From the NCBI GenBank assembly GCA_025965975.1, contig JAOPVX010000274.1, positions 1 to 60,408 of the forward strand: a stretch of 60,408 nt of DNA, given 5' to 3'. Positions 35,248 to 44,487 of this stretch are shown piece after piece. This stretch comes from Mycobacterium sp. GTDB lineage: Bacteria; Actinomycetota; Actinomycetes; Mycobacteriales; Mycobacteriaceae. The position numbers and the translations under genes are program-made. Under the pieces are notes generated by a model. The model did not search any database. It was not told where the DNA came from and saw only the letters and a list, made by a program, of their open reading frames with translations. Positions within the stretch are counted from its first letter, which is position 1. Every line of letters starts with the position of its first letter.

Positions 35248-38200
35248 TCAGCCCTCAAGTTCGCCTTCCGTCTCGAGCAGCACCGCGCGCAGGCCATCGA
35301 GGGTGGCCGGTTCCGGCTGCGCCCACATCCCGCGGCCTGCTGCTTCCAGCAGGCGCTCGGCCATGCCGTGCAGCGCCCACGGGTTCGACTCGGCCATGAA
35401 CTTGCGGTTCTCGTCGTCGAGTACGTACTCGGCAGAGAGCCGCTCATACATCCAGTCGGCCATTACGCCCGCCGTCGCGTCGTAGCCGAACAGGTAGTCG
35501 ACGGTGGCGGCCATCTCGAAAGCGCCCTTGTAACCGTGCCTGCGCATCGCCGTCATCCAGCGCGGATTGACGACGCGCGCGCGAAACACGCGGGTGGTCT
35601 CCTCCGACAGCGTGCGGGTGCGCACGGCGTCGGGGCGGGTGTTGTCGCCGATGTAGGCGGCCGGCGACTGCCCCGTCAGTGCCCGCACCGTGGCGACCAT
35701 GCCGCCGTGGTACTGGAAGTAGTCGTCGGAGTCGGCGATGTCGTGCTCTCGGGTGTCGGTATTCTTGGCGGCCACCGCGATCCGCCGGTATTGCCGGTTC
35801 ATGTCGTCGGCGGCGGGCGCACCGTCCAGCCCGCGGCCGTACGCGAAGCCGCCCCATGCGGTGTAGACCTTGGCGAGGTCGGCGTCGTCGCGCCAGTTGC
35901 GGCTGTCGATCAGCTGCAGCAGGCCCGCACCGTACGTGCCCGGTTTTGATCCGAAAATCCTTGTGGTGGAGCGCCGTTGGTCGCCGTGCTCGGCGAGGTC
36001 GGCTTGCGCGTTGGCACGGACGTAGTTGTCGCCGGCCGGCTCGTCGAGGTTTGCGACGAGTTGCACCGCGTCGTCGAGCATGGTGACCACATGCGGGAAC
36101 GCGTCGCGGAAGAAGCCGGAGATGCGCACCGTCACGTCGATGCGCGGGCGGCCGAGTTCGGCCAGTGCGACCGGCTCGAGGTTCACCACCCGTCGCGACG
36201 CATCGTCCCAGATCGGCCGGACACCCAGCAGCGCAAGCACTTCGGCGATGTCGTCGCCCGCGGTGCGCATGGCCGAGGTGCCCCACACCGACAGTCCGAC
36301 CGATTGTGGCCAGCGGCCGTAATCGTCGCGGTAGCGGGTCAGCAGTGAATCCGCCATCGCGACACCGGTTTCCCACGCCAGCCGTGAGGGCACCGCCTTT
36401 GGGTCGACGGAGTAGAAGTTACGCCCGGTGGGCAGGACGTTGACCAGGCCGCGCAGCGGTGAGCCGGACGGCCCTGACGCGATGAACCGGCCGTCGAGCG
36501 CCCGCAGGACCTGCTCGATCTCCCCTGCCGTCTTGGCCAGTCGCGGCACCACCTCGGTGGCCGCGAAGCGCAGGATGTCCGCGACGACAGGATTGTCGGT
36601 GAGGGCGTCGACGGCCGCTGCGTCCCAACCGGTTTCCTGCAGCGCTGCGACCAGTTCGCGGGCGGTGGCCTCGGCGGCGTCCACCGCGGCTCGCTCGTCG
36701 CTGCCATCCTCGGCCAGGCCGAGCGCCTGGCGCAGTCCCGGCACGGTCTGCTCGCCACCGAACAACTGCCGCGCGCGCAGAATGGCCAGCACCAGATCGA
36801 GTTCGACGCTGCCCGTGGGTCTTACGCCAAGAACATGCAGCCCGTCGCGGATCTGCACGTCCTTGATCTCGCACAGCCAGCCGTCGACGTGAAGCAGCAT
36901 GTCGTCGAACGAGTCATCCACGGGCCGTTCGTCAAGGCCGAGGTCGTGGTCCATCTTCGCCGCGCGCATCAGCGTCCAGATCTGCTGACGGACCGCGGGC
37001 AACTTGCCAGGGTCGAGTGCGGCGATGGCGGCGTGCTCGTCGAGCAGCTGCTCCAATCGCGCAATGTCGCCGTAGGTTTCGGCGCGGGCCATCGGTGGAA
37101 TCAGGTGGTCGATCAGCGTGGCGTGCGCGCGACGCTTGGCCTGGGTGCCTTCCCCCGGATCGTTGACCAGAAACGGGTAAATCAGCGGCAGGTTGCCCAG
37201 TGCGGCGTCGGCGCCGCACGCAGCGGACATGCCGAGCGTCTTGCCAGGCAGCCACTCCAGGTTGCCGTGCTTGCCGAGGTGCACGACGGCGTCCGCGCCG
37301 AAACCGGCGTCGATCCAGTGGTAGGCGGCCAGATAGTGGTGGCTTGGCGGCAGGTCGGGGTCGTGGTAGATGGCGACCGGGTTCTCACCGAATCCCCGCG
37401 GCGGCTGAACGATCAACACCACGTTGCCCGCCTGCATGGCGGCGATCACGATCTCGCCGTCGGGGTCCGAACGCCGGTCGACGAACAACTCACCGGGCGG
37501 CGGGCCCCAGTGCGTGACGACCGCATCGGTGAGCTTCCGCGGCAACGTGGCGAACCAATCGCGATAGTCCTTGGCAGGCAACCGGATCGGATTGCCCGCC
37601 AACTGGCCGTCGGTAAGCCAGTCCGGGTCCTGGCCGCCGCGCTCGATCAGCGCGTGGATCATCGCGTCCCCGTCCTTGGCGTCCACACCGGGAACATCGC
37701 CGATCGCATACCCCGCGTCACGCATGGCTCGCAATAGCGCGACCGCGCTGGCCGGGGTGTCCAGCCCCACTGCGTTGCCGATGCGGGCGTGCTTGGTGGG
37801 GTATGCCGAGAACACGACCGCCACCCGTTTGTGAGTGGCCGGAATCGCCCGCAGCCTGGCGTGTTTGACGGCCAGCCCGGCGACGCGGGCGCAGCGCTCC
37901 CGATCGGCGACGTAGGAGATCAGACCCTCGTCGTCGATCTCCTTGAACGAGAACGGAACCGTGATGATGCGGCCGTCGAACTCCGGCACCGCGACCTGGG
38001 AGGCGACGTCGAGCGGCGAGAGCCCGTCGTCGTTGTCCTGCCACTGCGCGAGGGAACTCGTCAGGCACAGCCCCTGCAGGATCGGGATGTCCAGAGCAGC
38101 CAGATGAGCCACGTTCCAGCTGTCGTCGTTGCCGCCTGCCGTGACGGTGGCCGGTGTGGCACCGCCGGCGGCCAGCACGGTAGTCACCATCGCGTCGGCG

Positions 38201-38850
38201 GTCGCGAGCAGGTCAAGCAGCCCGGCATCGGCGTTGCGCAGAGAAGCGCAGAAGACGGGCATCGGCCGCCCGCCGGCATCCTCAATGGCGCGGCACAGCG
38301 CCTCGATGTAACCGGTATTGCCGGCCAGGTGCTGGGCACGGTAGTAGAGCACCGCGATCGTCGGGCCGTCGCCGTGGCGGGTAGCGCGGTCGAGGATGCC
38401 CCAGCTCGGCGTGGTCACCGGCGGTCCGAACCCAAAGCCGGTCATCAACACCGTGTCGCAGAGGAACGCGTGCAGTTGCCGCAGGTTAGCGAGGCCGCCT
38501 TGGGCCAGATAGATGTGGGACTGCAGCGCGACGCCGACCGGCGTCGTTGAATGCCCCATCAGGTCGGCGTCCGGCGACTGTTCACCGCTGACGACGACGG
38601 TCGGCACACCGCTGGCCACCACGGTGTCGATGCCTTCCTGCCAGGCCCGGTACCCGCCGAGGATGCGCACGACGGCGATGTCGGCGCCGGCCAGCAGTTG
38701 CTCTAGCTCGCCGTCGACAAGCCGCGTTGGATTCGCCCACCGGTAGCCCATCCCGCTGGCGCGGGCGGTGATCAGGTCGCTGTCGGACGTCGACAACAGC
38801 AGCACAGTTGGCAGGTCGGTGGGCTCTGGCACCCACCATTCGTACCGCAC
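35248..38850 (-). CDS. cobN: Cobaltochelatase subunit CobN
   Basis: A 1200-residue large subunit that inserts cobalt into hydrogenobyrinic acid a,c-diamide in the aerobic B12 pathway, acting with CobS/CobT or ChlI/ChlD-type AAA subunits encoded elsewhere. Recognisable blocks include MTGFGFGPPVTTPSWGIL, VVHLGKHGNLEWLPGKTLG, SVGLSVWGTSAMRTAGDDIA, TRIFGSKPGTYGAGLLQL and NPRWMTAMRRHGYKGAFE, in the CobN order. The GTG at 38850 is used; an internal GTG 18 bases on is possible. A 34-codon membrane-peptide gene precedes it by 27 bases. Confidence 0.94.
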   Translation of the reverse strand: MRYEWWVPEPTDLPTVLLLSTSDSDLITARASGMGYRWANPTRLVDGELEQLLAGADIAVVRILGGYRAWQEGIDTVVASGVPTVVVSGEQSPDADLMGHSTTPVGVALQSHIYLAQGGLANLRQLHAFLCDTVLMTGFGFGPPVTTPSWGILDRATRHGDGPTIAVLYYRAQHLAGNTGYIEALCRAIEDAGGRPMPVFCASLRNADAGLLDLLATADAMVTTVLAAGGATPATVTAGGNDDSWNVAHLAALDIPILQGLCLTSSLAQWQDNDDGLSPLDVASQVAVPEFDGRIITVPFSFKEIDDEGLISYVADRERCARVAGLAVKHARLRAIPATHKRVAVVFSAYPTKHARIGNAVGLDTPASAVALLRAMRDAGYAIGDVPGVDAKDGDAMIHALIERGGQDPDWLTDGQLAGNPIRLPAKDYRDWFATLPRKLTDAVVTHWGPPPGELFVDRRSDPDGEIVIAAMQAGNVVLIVQPPRGFGENPVAIYHDPDLPPSHHYLAAYHWIDAGFGADAVVHLGKHGNLEWLPGKTLGMSAACGADAALGNLPLIYPFLVNDPGEGTQAKRRAHATLIDHLIPPMARAETYGDIARLEQLLDEHAAIAALDPGKLPAVRQQIWTLMRAAKMDHDLGLDERPVDDSFDDMLLHVDGWLCEIKDVQIRDGLHVLGVRPTGSVELDLVLAILRARQLFGGEQTVPGLRQALGLAEDGSDERAAVDAAEATARELVAALQETGWDAAAVDALTDNPVVADILRFAATEVVPRLAKTAGEIEQVLRALDGRFIASGPSGSPLRGLVNVLPTGRNFYSVDPKAVPSRLAWETGVAMADSLLTRYRDDYGRWPQSVGLSVWGTSAMRTAGDDIAEVLALLGVRPIWDDASRRVVNLEPVALAELGRPRIDVTVRISGFFRDAFPHVVTMLDDAVQLVANLDEPAGDNYVRANAQADLAEHGDQRRSTTRIFGSKPGTYGAGLLQLIDSRNWRDDADLAKVYTAWGGFAYGRGLDGAPAADDMNRQYRRIAVAAKNTDTREHDIADSDDYFQYHGGMVATVRALTGQSPAAYIGDNTRPDAVRTRTLSEETTRVFRARVVNPRWMTAMRRHGYKGAFEMAATVDYLFGYDATAGVMADWMYERLSAEYVLDDENRKFMAESNPWALHGMAERLLEAAGRGMWAQPEPATLDGLRAVLLETEGELEG

Positions 38851-38877
38851 CGGCCCGTCAGGCGGGGCGGTCGGTGC

Positions 38878-38982
38878 TCAGAGGTCGCTACCCCAGCGGC
38901 CGTGCCACGTCTGCGGATAGGGCAGGCCGAGGACCGCGATGAGCACCAGCAGGAGGGTGCCGAATGCGATTAGTGCGAACAT
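38878..38982 (-). CDS. 34-residue single-pass membrane peptide ahead of cobN
   Basis: The ATG at 38982 has a strong GGAAGGA ribosome binding site eight bases upstream. The peptide is a hydrophobic helix, MFALIAFGTLLLVLIAVLGL, followed by a short aromatic, basic tail (PYPQTWHGRWGSDL). Its TGA is 27 bases before the cobN start, so the two should be co-transcribed. I do not recognise a family. Its location suggests a cobalt- or CobN-linked membrane role, but this is inference only. Confidence 0.6.
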   Translation of the reverse strand: MFALIAFGTLLLVLIAVLGLPYPQTWHGRWGSDL

Positions 38983-39006
38983 CGTCGTTCCTTCCGTGAC
39001 ATTGGT

Positions 39007-39028
39007 TACTACACACGCGTGCAGTAGT
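39007..39028. promoter_or_regulatory. Inverted repeat upstream of the cobN unit
   Basis: TACTAC at 39007-39012 is mirrored by GTAGT at 39024-39028 around a CACGCGTG core. It lies 25-46 bases upstream of the membrane-peptide start, a usual place for a TetR-type operator. Confidence 0.4.
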
Positions 39029-39113
39029 CAGAAGGTACGACCGAGCCGGTCAGAAGTGATCGACTTGTGTGGGACGGAACACGACGCCAGCCGTGTGGCG
39101 GTGGTCACATTCG

Positions 39114-40458
39114 TCAGGCGGTGCGAACGTCGAAGTGCGCGGTCTCGGGTATGCGCAACAACTCGCGATGCCGCGTCGGCGTCCACGGAAACAGCTCAGG
39201 CAGACCGTCTTTACCCAAGTACCTGGTGGCCGTGTCGGACGGCGCTACGGCGACCACGTTGCCCTCACGAATCTGGTTGATCCACCACAGCGCGTAGTCC
39301 GCCTGGTTCTCGGCGATCAGGACCAGCGACTGGTTACCGATCGTCGAGTGCGGCCCCATCAAGATGAACAGGTTGGCAAAGCCGGGCACCGCGACCGAGC
39401 GATAGGCATGCGGACCGTCGGCCCATGCCTCGTCGAGGGTCAGCCCGTTCTCCCCGACGAGTCTCATCGGACGGACATCCGCGCGGGCGTCGAATCCGGT
39501 GGCCAGCACCAGCAGATCCAGTTCGTGCAGTGTGCCGTCGGCGGTGACGACGCCAGGCTTCTGGATTGCCTGGTAATAAGCCCTGCCAGCACCTGGCGTT
39601 TGCACATCGCCTGGTAGTCGGGAGTGAGCCTGCGGCGAAGGTCGAGATCGCGCACCGACAACCGCAGGTTCCACCGGCACAGCGCCGTCATCAGGTGGCG
39701 GTGCCAACACGGCTCGACCGTCGCGCGGCCCAATGCGTGTTCGATGTATACCTGCCAGAAGCGGTAACTCACCCTGTTGAGGGCGGGCCAGCGCTGCAGC
39801 ACCGCCTCGGTGAGCGGTGAGTAGCGCACGTTCGGCGTGGAAACACCCACTGCGGCGTGCGCTGAAAGATGTTGAGCTCATTTACCTTTCCGCCAAGTTC
39901 GGCGGTGATCTGCACACCGGTGGACCCGGTCCCGATCAACCCGATTCGCTTGTCGGGCAACGAGACCGAGTGGTCCCACCTTGAGGAGTGGAACATCGCT
40001 CCCGCGAAGGTCTCGAGCCCCGGGATCTCCGGGTAGCGCGGGACCCGCAACACACCGGTGGCGGTGATCAGGATGTCGAATGCTTCCTCGCCCCCCGCGG
40101 TGGCTATCAGCCAACGTCCGTCTCGGTACTGAGCGGACGTGACCTCCGTGCCGAACCGGATGTGCGCGCGGCTACCCCGCTCGGTTGCGACCCGCTCGAA
40201 GTAGGACTGGACCTCGTGCCCCGGCGACATCAGCCGTGACCAGCCGGGATTGGGACGAAACGAATACGAGTAGAAGCGCGACGGGACGTCGCACGACAGG
40301 CCGGGATAGGTGTTGTCGCGCCAGGTGCCGCCGACCTCGTCGGCCGTCTCGAAGACGGTGTAGGTGTCGATGCCAACGTCCTGCAGTTTGGCCGCCATGC
40401 AGAGGCCGGACATTCCTGCACCGATTATTGCCACATTCAGTTGGCGTCGCTGTGTCAC
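39114..40458 (-). pseudogene. Baeyer-Villiger-type flavin monooxygenase with two frameshifts
   Basis: Protein-like sequence is spread over three frames. From GTG 40458 the first frame holds the FAD motif VAIIGAGMSGLCMAAKL, DEVGGTWRDNTYPGL, and the NADP motif GLIGTGSTGVQI up to FQRTPQWVF at ~39850. The second frame continues STPNVRYSPLTEAVLQRWPA to KRQVLAG at ~39600. The third holds YYQAIQKPGVVTAD, LVLATGFDARAD and the normal C-terminus at 39114. Joined, they make a typical class B monooxygenase of about 450-490 residues. It is either a recent pseudogene or two one-base sequence errors. Confidence 0.7.
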
Positions 40459-40591
40459 CGTGCCCCCTTGCCACGCTGCGAACCCTACGCTGACCAGCAC
40501 GAATTGTTGAACTGGTTTGCGCATGCCGACAGTTCTGCTCTCGGCCAGCCAAACGGTTTACGGCGCTGCGATCGTGTGTCGAAATGAAGCC

Positions 40592-41527
40592 ATGACTGAA
40601 TTCTTCGACGTGGTGAAACTGGGCGCGAACATCGGTGCCCGCATTGACGGCGTGGCGCTGGGCGGGGATCTCGACGGCGAGACCGTCGCGGCGATCAACG
40701 ACGCGCTGTTGGAGCACAAGGTCATCTTCTTCCGCGACCAGCACGACCTGGATGACGACGGCCAGCTCGCGTTCGCAAGCAAGCTGGGCACACCGACGAC
40801 GGCACACCCGACGCTGTCGCGCGGCGCGTCGGTGCTGCCGATCGACTCGCGCTACGACAAGGCGAACAGCTGGCACACCGATGTGACGTTCGTCGATCGT
40901 GTTCCCAAAGCGTCTCTGCTGCGGGCCGTTTCGCTGCCCAGCTATGGCGGGACAACGACTTGGGCGTCGACCGAGGCGGCCTATGAGCAGTTGCCGTCTC
41001 CGCTGCGCGCGCTCACCGAGAAGCTGTGGGCGGTGCACACCAATCAATATGACTACGCCGAATATGACCACGCCGCCGACTACGACGGCCGGCACGACCA
41101 ACTGGCCGATACGGTGCGCGAGTACCGCCAAGAGTTCGTATCCGAGTACTACGAAACGGAACATCCGGTGGTGCGGGTGCACCCGGAAACCGGGAAGCCC
41201 GTGCTGCTGCTCGGCCATTTCGTCAAACACTTCGTCGGGTTGGGCCCGGCCGAGTCGGCGACCCTGTTCAGCCTGCTGCAGGCGCGGATCACCAAGCTGG
41301 AAAACACTATTCGCTGGAGTTGGCAGGCAGGGGATCTGGCGATCTGGGACAACCGCGCCACTCAGCACTACGCCGTCGCGGACTATGACGACCAGTACCG
41401 GCGGCTCAACCGCGTCACGCTGGCCGGCGACATCCCCGTCGATGTCGACGGCCAGCACAGCCGCGTTGTCGTCGGTGACGCCTCGCTGTATTCGGACGTG
41501 GTCAGTCCCATCCCGCTGGCGAGCTGA
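40592..41527 (+). CDS. TauD/TfdA-family Fe(II)/2-oxoglutarate dioxygenase
   Basis: A 311-residue dioxygenase. The ATG at 40592 gives [20 protein letters not shown], the usual TauD/AtsK opening. Iron ligands are in SWHTDVTF (His, Asp) and [20 protein letters not shown] (His), with an Arg for 2-oxoglutarate just after. It is similar to alkyl-sulfatase/taurine dioxygenases that release sulfur from organic sulfonates or sulfate esters. It diverges from the broken monooxygenase. Confidence 0.85.
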   Translation: MTEFFDVVKLGANIGARIDGVALGGDLDGETVAAINDALLEHKVIFFRDQHDLDDDGQLAFASKLGTPTTAHPTLSRGASVLPIDSRYDKANSWHTDVTFVDRVPKASLLRAVSLPSYGGTTTWASTEAAYEQLPSPLRALTEKLWAVHTNQYDYAEYDHAADYDGRHDQLADTVREYRQEFVSEYYETEHPVVRVHPETGKPVLLLGHFVKHFVGLGPAESATLFSLLQARITKLENTIRWSWQAGDLAIWDNRATQHYAVADYDDQYRRLNRVTLAGDIPVDVDGQHSRVVVGDASLYSDVVSPIPLAS

Positions 41528-41533
41528 TCGCCG

Positions 41534-41845
41534 TCAGAGCCTGTCCATTTCCCGCGACATCAGCGCGTTCTCGAGGAAGCCGTGCCGCTTCGGGTAATGC
41601 CGTCGCGCAGGCGGCTTTTCAGAGGCGGCGAACATCGCGCGCAACGCTGCGCTGACGGCCTGGGCGGGGTAGCTCCACCGGCGGATTTTCGCCGGAGGTG
41701 GCGCCACCGCCGCCGCCGTGCCGAAGAGCACCTGCTGCTCTGTGATCAGCGCCGGCGCCTCGGTCGTGTTCGTCATCGAGGCAACCGGCGAAGGCTGGCC
41801 GCTGTCCTCGAGTTTGGGGCTATATGTCGTTGCCATGTCGGTCAT
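41534..41845 (-). CDS. Small protein with ALITE-QVLFGTAAA motif, paralogue A
   Basis: A 103-residue protein starting at the ATG at 41845 behind GGGAG. The N-terminal half is polar, then ALITEQQVLFGTAAAV, a variable proline/arginine stretch and a charged C-terminus HYPKRHGFLENALMSREMDR. It shares both motifs with the neighbour at 42120-42461. No signal peptide or clear transmembrane segment is seen. I recognise it only as a recurrent mycobacterial small protein type without assigned function. Confidence 0.65.
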   Translation of the reverse strand: MTDMATTYSPKLEDSGQPSPVASMTNTTEAPALITEQQVLFGTAAAVAPPPAKIRRWSYPAQAVSAALRAMFAASEKPPARRHYPKRHGFLENALMSREMDRL

Positions 41846-41929
41846 TTGAGTTGCTCCCACCGTGTGTTCTTTGGTGTCCGGGTGACCCGGAACCCCCGTG
41901 GAGAAAAATTAACGTCGCTGTGGGGACAT

Positions 41930-41957
41930 CTCACGCGTAGACGAATACCTGTTTATC
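41930..41957 (-). promoter_or_regulatory. Conserved upstream motif of paralogue A
   Basis: CTCACGcGTAG followed by TACCTGTTTAT (plus-strand reading) lies about 85-112 bases upstream of the paralogue A start. It matches 42547-42574, at the same distance from paralogue B. Conservation in otherwise diverged intergenic DNA suggests a shared promoter or operator. Confidence 0.5.
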
Positions 41958-42119
41958 TGGTTAACTCGCACAGCCATCCGCAGGTAGCGAACCGACTACT
42001 CACTGCACGGGTTGGCATCCATGTTGATCTGGGAATTATGGGAAATCACACCCTGATGGCGTGCCACAGCACCGAGGCCACGCCCGTCCCAGCAACGTAT
42101 GGCTGTTGCGCGGCAACGC

Positions 42120-42461
42120 TCAGAGCCTCAACATCTCCCGCGCCATCCGAGAGTCCTCGAGGTAATCATTGCGGGGCGGATACCGGTGTGGCACCGGTCG
42201 GGCTTCGTCGCTGGACGTCACGAATGCCGCCCTGACGCTTGCTCCGATGGCGCGGAGCAACCCGGTCAAGCGGCGGCCGCTTTTCGCCGGCTGCAACGGC
42301 AGTGCCGCAGCGGTACCGAACAGCACCTGCTTTTCGGTGATCAGTGCGGGCGTGCGAGGCGACGCGTCGTCGTCGGCACGCTGTTCGACCACATGCTGTT
42401 CGACCACATCCTGTTCGACCACATCCGGCGTAACGTCGAATGGCGCTAGTAATTCAGACAT
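42120..42461 (-). CDS. Small protein with ALITE-QVLFGTAAA motif, paralogue B
   Basis: A 113-residue protein starting at the ATG at 42461, with AAAGGGAGAAC upstream. Residues ~14-28 contain a short repeat (DVVEQ, DVVEQ, HVVEQ). Then come ALITEKQVLFGTAAAL and the C-terminal YPPRNDYLEDSRMAREMLRL, matching paralogue A. It lies divergent from cobG. Function unknown; a tandem duplicate pair with duplicated control regions. Confidence 0.65.
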   Translation of the reverse strand: MSELLAPFDVTPDVVEQDVVEQHVVEQRADDDASPRTPALITEKQVLFGTAAALPLQPAKSGRRLTGLLRAIGASVRAAFVTSSDEARPVPHRYPPRNDYLEDSRMAREMLRL

Positions 42462-42546
42462 TTCAGTTCTCCCTTTGTCAGTTGCGTTCCGGGCCGTCGG
42501 GACCGGCTGTTGAATGGGAGAAACATACGGCCGATGATTAGCGATC

Positions 42547-42574
42547 CTCACGAGTAGCCAACTACCTGTTTATT
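42547..42574 (-). promoter_or_regulatory. Conserved upstream motif of paralogue B
   Basis: CTCACGaGTAG...TACCTGTTTAT matches the element at 41930-41957, again about 86-113 bases ahead of the start codon on the minus strand. It lies in the gap shared with cobG, so an effect on cobG is possible. Confidence 0.5.
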
Positions 42575-42702
42575 CCGGTCACTACGCGTTCTTGTTGATC
42601 TGGCAAAGCTGCTTTTACACTGTTTCCTGGTGCCTGCGCGCGTTCAGCAACGGCAGCACGCGCCTGGTCGCCCGTCTTGCGATCGCGCCGTACCGTGATC
42701 TG

Positions 42703-43821
42703 ATGGCCAGGACGCGCGATCGCGACGCCTGCCCGGGTGCGCTGCAGCTGCACCGGGCGGCAGACGGCGCGCTGGCGCGAGTGCGGTTACCCGGCGGCGT
42801 GATCTCGGCCGCACAGTTGGAGGCACTGGCACACGCCGCGACGCGGTTCGCATCGCCTGCCATGGAACTGACGTCGCGCGGCAACATCCAACTGCGGGCC
42901 ATCACCGACACCGCGGCGGTCGCCGAAATGGTCGCCGCGGCAGGCCTGTTGCCTTCGCAAACTCACGAACGGGTGCGCAACATCGTCGCGTCGCCGCTGT
43001 CAGGTCGCGTCGGAGGGACAACCGATATCCGCGAACTGGTCACCGAATTGGACGACGCCGTTCAATCCGAGCCCGCATTGGCCGAGCTGGCGGGCAGGTT
43101 CATGTTCGGTGTCGACGACGGCCGCGCCGACATCTCGGGACTTGGCGCCGATGTGGGCGCACACTTTCTCGACGAGGCCACCGCCGCGCTCCTGCTGGCC
43201 GGCCGCGATACCGGCGTGCGGCTGATGAGGCCCGACGTCGTGCCCGCGCTCGTCGCGGTCGCTAACCGGTTCGCCGTCACACGCGGAAAGGCTTGGCGGG
43301 TGGCCGAACTGGCTGACGTCGCGCCGCTGCTGGAGCAATTCACGCCCTGTGCTGCGCCAGGGGCCACCTGGCCTGCGGCCATCCGGCCACCTGTCGGCTG
43401 GCTGCCGCAGGACGACGGGCGCGTGGCCCTCGGCGCCGCGGTGCCTCTTGGTGTGCTGCAGGCCAGGGTCGCGGAGTACCTCGCGGCGATCGGCGCCGCG
43501 CTGGTGATCACGCCGTGGCGCTCGGTGCTGATCTGCGACCTCGACGACGGTGTCGCCGAGGTGGCGTTGCGCGTGCTGGCGCCGATGGGGTTGGTGTTCG
43601 ACGAGAACTCGCCGTGGCTGTCGGTCAGCGCGTGTACCGGCAGCCCCGGCTGCGAACATTCGGCCGCCGACGTTCGCGCGGACGCCACAGCGGCGCTCGA
43701 CGACCCCGTCGACGGGCACCGGCACTTCGTCGGGTGCGAACGGGCGTGCGGTAGCCCGCCCGTCGGTGCGGTGCTGGTGGCAACCGGAGACGGATACCGG
43801 CTGCGCGGGCCGCACCCGTAG
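42703..43821 (+). CDS. cobG: Precorrin-3B synthase CobG
   Basis: A 372-residue Fe-S/sirohaem-type enzyme of the aerobic cobalamin pathway, which uses O2 to convert precorrin-3A to precorrin-3B. The N-terminal part has the nitrite/sulfite-reductase ferredoxin-like half with LTSRGNIQLRAI. The C-terminal part has the cluster cysteines ACTGSPGCEHS and GCERACGSPP. The ATG at 42703 is chosen for family fit; the upstream frame is unrelated. It begins the cobG-cobH-cobIJ operon, nine bases before cobH. Confidence 0.9.
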   Translation: MARTRDRDACPGALQLHRAADGALARVRLPGGVISAAQLEALAHAATRFASPAMELTSRGNIQLRAITDTAAVAEMVAAAGLLPSQTHERVRNIVASPLSGRVGGTTDIRELVTELDDAVQSEPALAELAGRFMFGVDDGRADISGLGADVGAHFLDEATAALLLAGRDTGVRLMRPDVVPALVAVANRFAVTRGKAWRVAELADVAPLLEQFTPCAAPGATWPAAIRPPVGWLPQDDGRVALGAAVPLGVLQARVAEYLAAIGAALVITPWRSVLICDLDDGVAEVALRVLAPMGLVFDENSPWLSVSACTGSPGCEHSAADVRADATAALDDPVDGHRHFVGCERACGSPPVGAVLVATGDGYRLRGPHP

Positions 43822-43830
43822 GGTGATCGG

Positions 43831-44487
43831 GTGCTCGACTACATCCGCGACGCGGCCGAGATCTATCGGCAGTCGTTCGCGACGATCCGCGCCGAGGCCG
43901 ACCTGTCGCGGTTCCCCGACGACGTCGCTCGGGTAGTGGTGCGGCTGATCCACACCTGCGGGCAAGTCGACGTCGCCGAGCACGTCGCCTTCAGCGATGA
44001 CGTCGTTGCCAAGACCCACGCCGCACTCGTATCAGGCGCGCCGGTGTTGTGCGATTCGTCGATGGTGGCCGCGGGCGTCACCAAGTCCCGGCTGCCCGCC
44101 GACAACGCAGTGGTGTCGCTGGTCGCCGACGCAAGAACGGCCGATCTGGCCGACCGCACCGGCACGACGCGATCGGCGGCCGCGGTGGATCTGTGGGCGG
44201 ACCGGCTCGGCGGTGCCGTTGTGGCCATCGGTAACGCGCCGACCGCGTTGTTACGGCTGCTGGAGCTCGTCGACAACGGCGCCCCGACCCCGGCCGCGGT
44301 GTTGGGCGGCCCCGTCGGTTTTGTCGGCTCGGCGCAATCGAAACAGGAGCTGATCGACCGGCCCCGAGGCATGGCCTATCTGGTGGTCCAGGGTCGCCGC
44401 GGTGGCAGCGCGATGGCCGCCGCCGCCGTCAACGCGATCGCGTTGGGGCACCTCCCTGGCGAAGCCACGGGGGATGTTCGGCAATGA
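43831..44487 (+). CDS. cobH: Precorrin-8X methylmutase CobH
   Basis: A 218-residue enzyme that moves the C-11 methyl group of precorrin-8X to C-12, giving hydrogenobyrinic acid. It has the catalytic His in [40 protein letters not shown] and [19 protein letters not shown] 43831 start. The end overlaps cobIJ by four bases. Confidence 0.93.
   Translation: MLDYIRDAAEIYRQSFATIRAEADLSRFPDDVARVVVRLIHTCGQVDVAEHVAFSDDVVAKTHAALVSGAPVLCDSSMVAAGVTKSRLPADNAVVSLVADARTADLADRTGTTRSAAAVDLWADRLGGAVVAIGNAPTALLRLLELVDNGAPTPAAVLGGPVGFVGSAQSKQELIDRPRGMAYLVVQGRRGGSAMAAAAVNAIALGHLPGEATGDVRQ

Noticed and set aside
38983-39113. Cobalamin riboswitch upstream of the cobN unit
   Set aside because: No convincing B12-box or paired elements were seen; the inverted repeat looks like a protein-binding site instead.
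42462-42702. Cobalamin riboswitch upstream of cobG
   Set aside because: No B12-box-like sequence could be found in the 241-base gap; only the paralogue-linked motif is supported.
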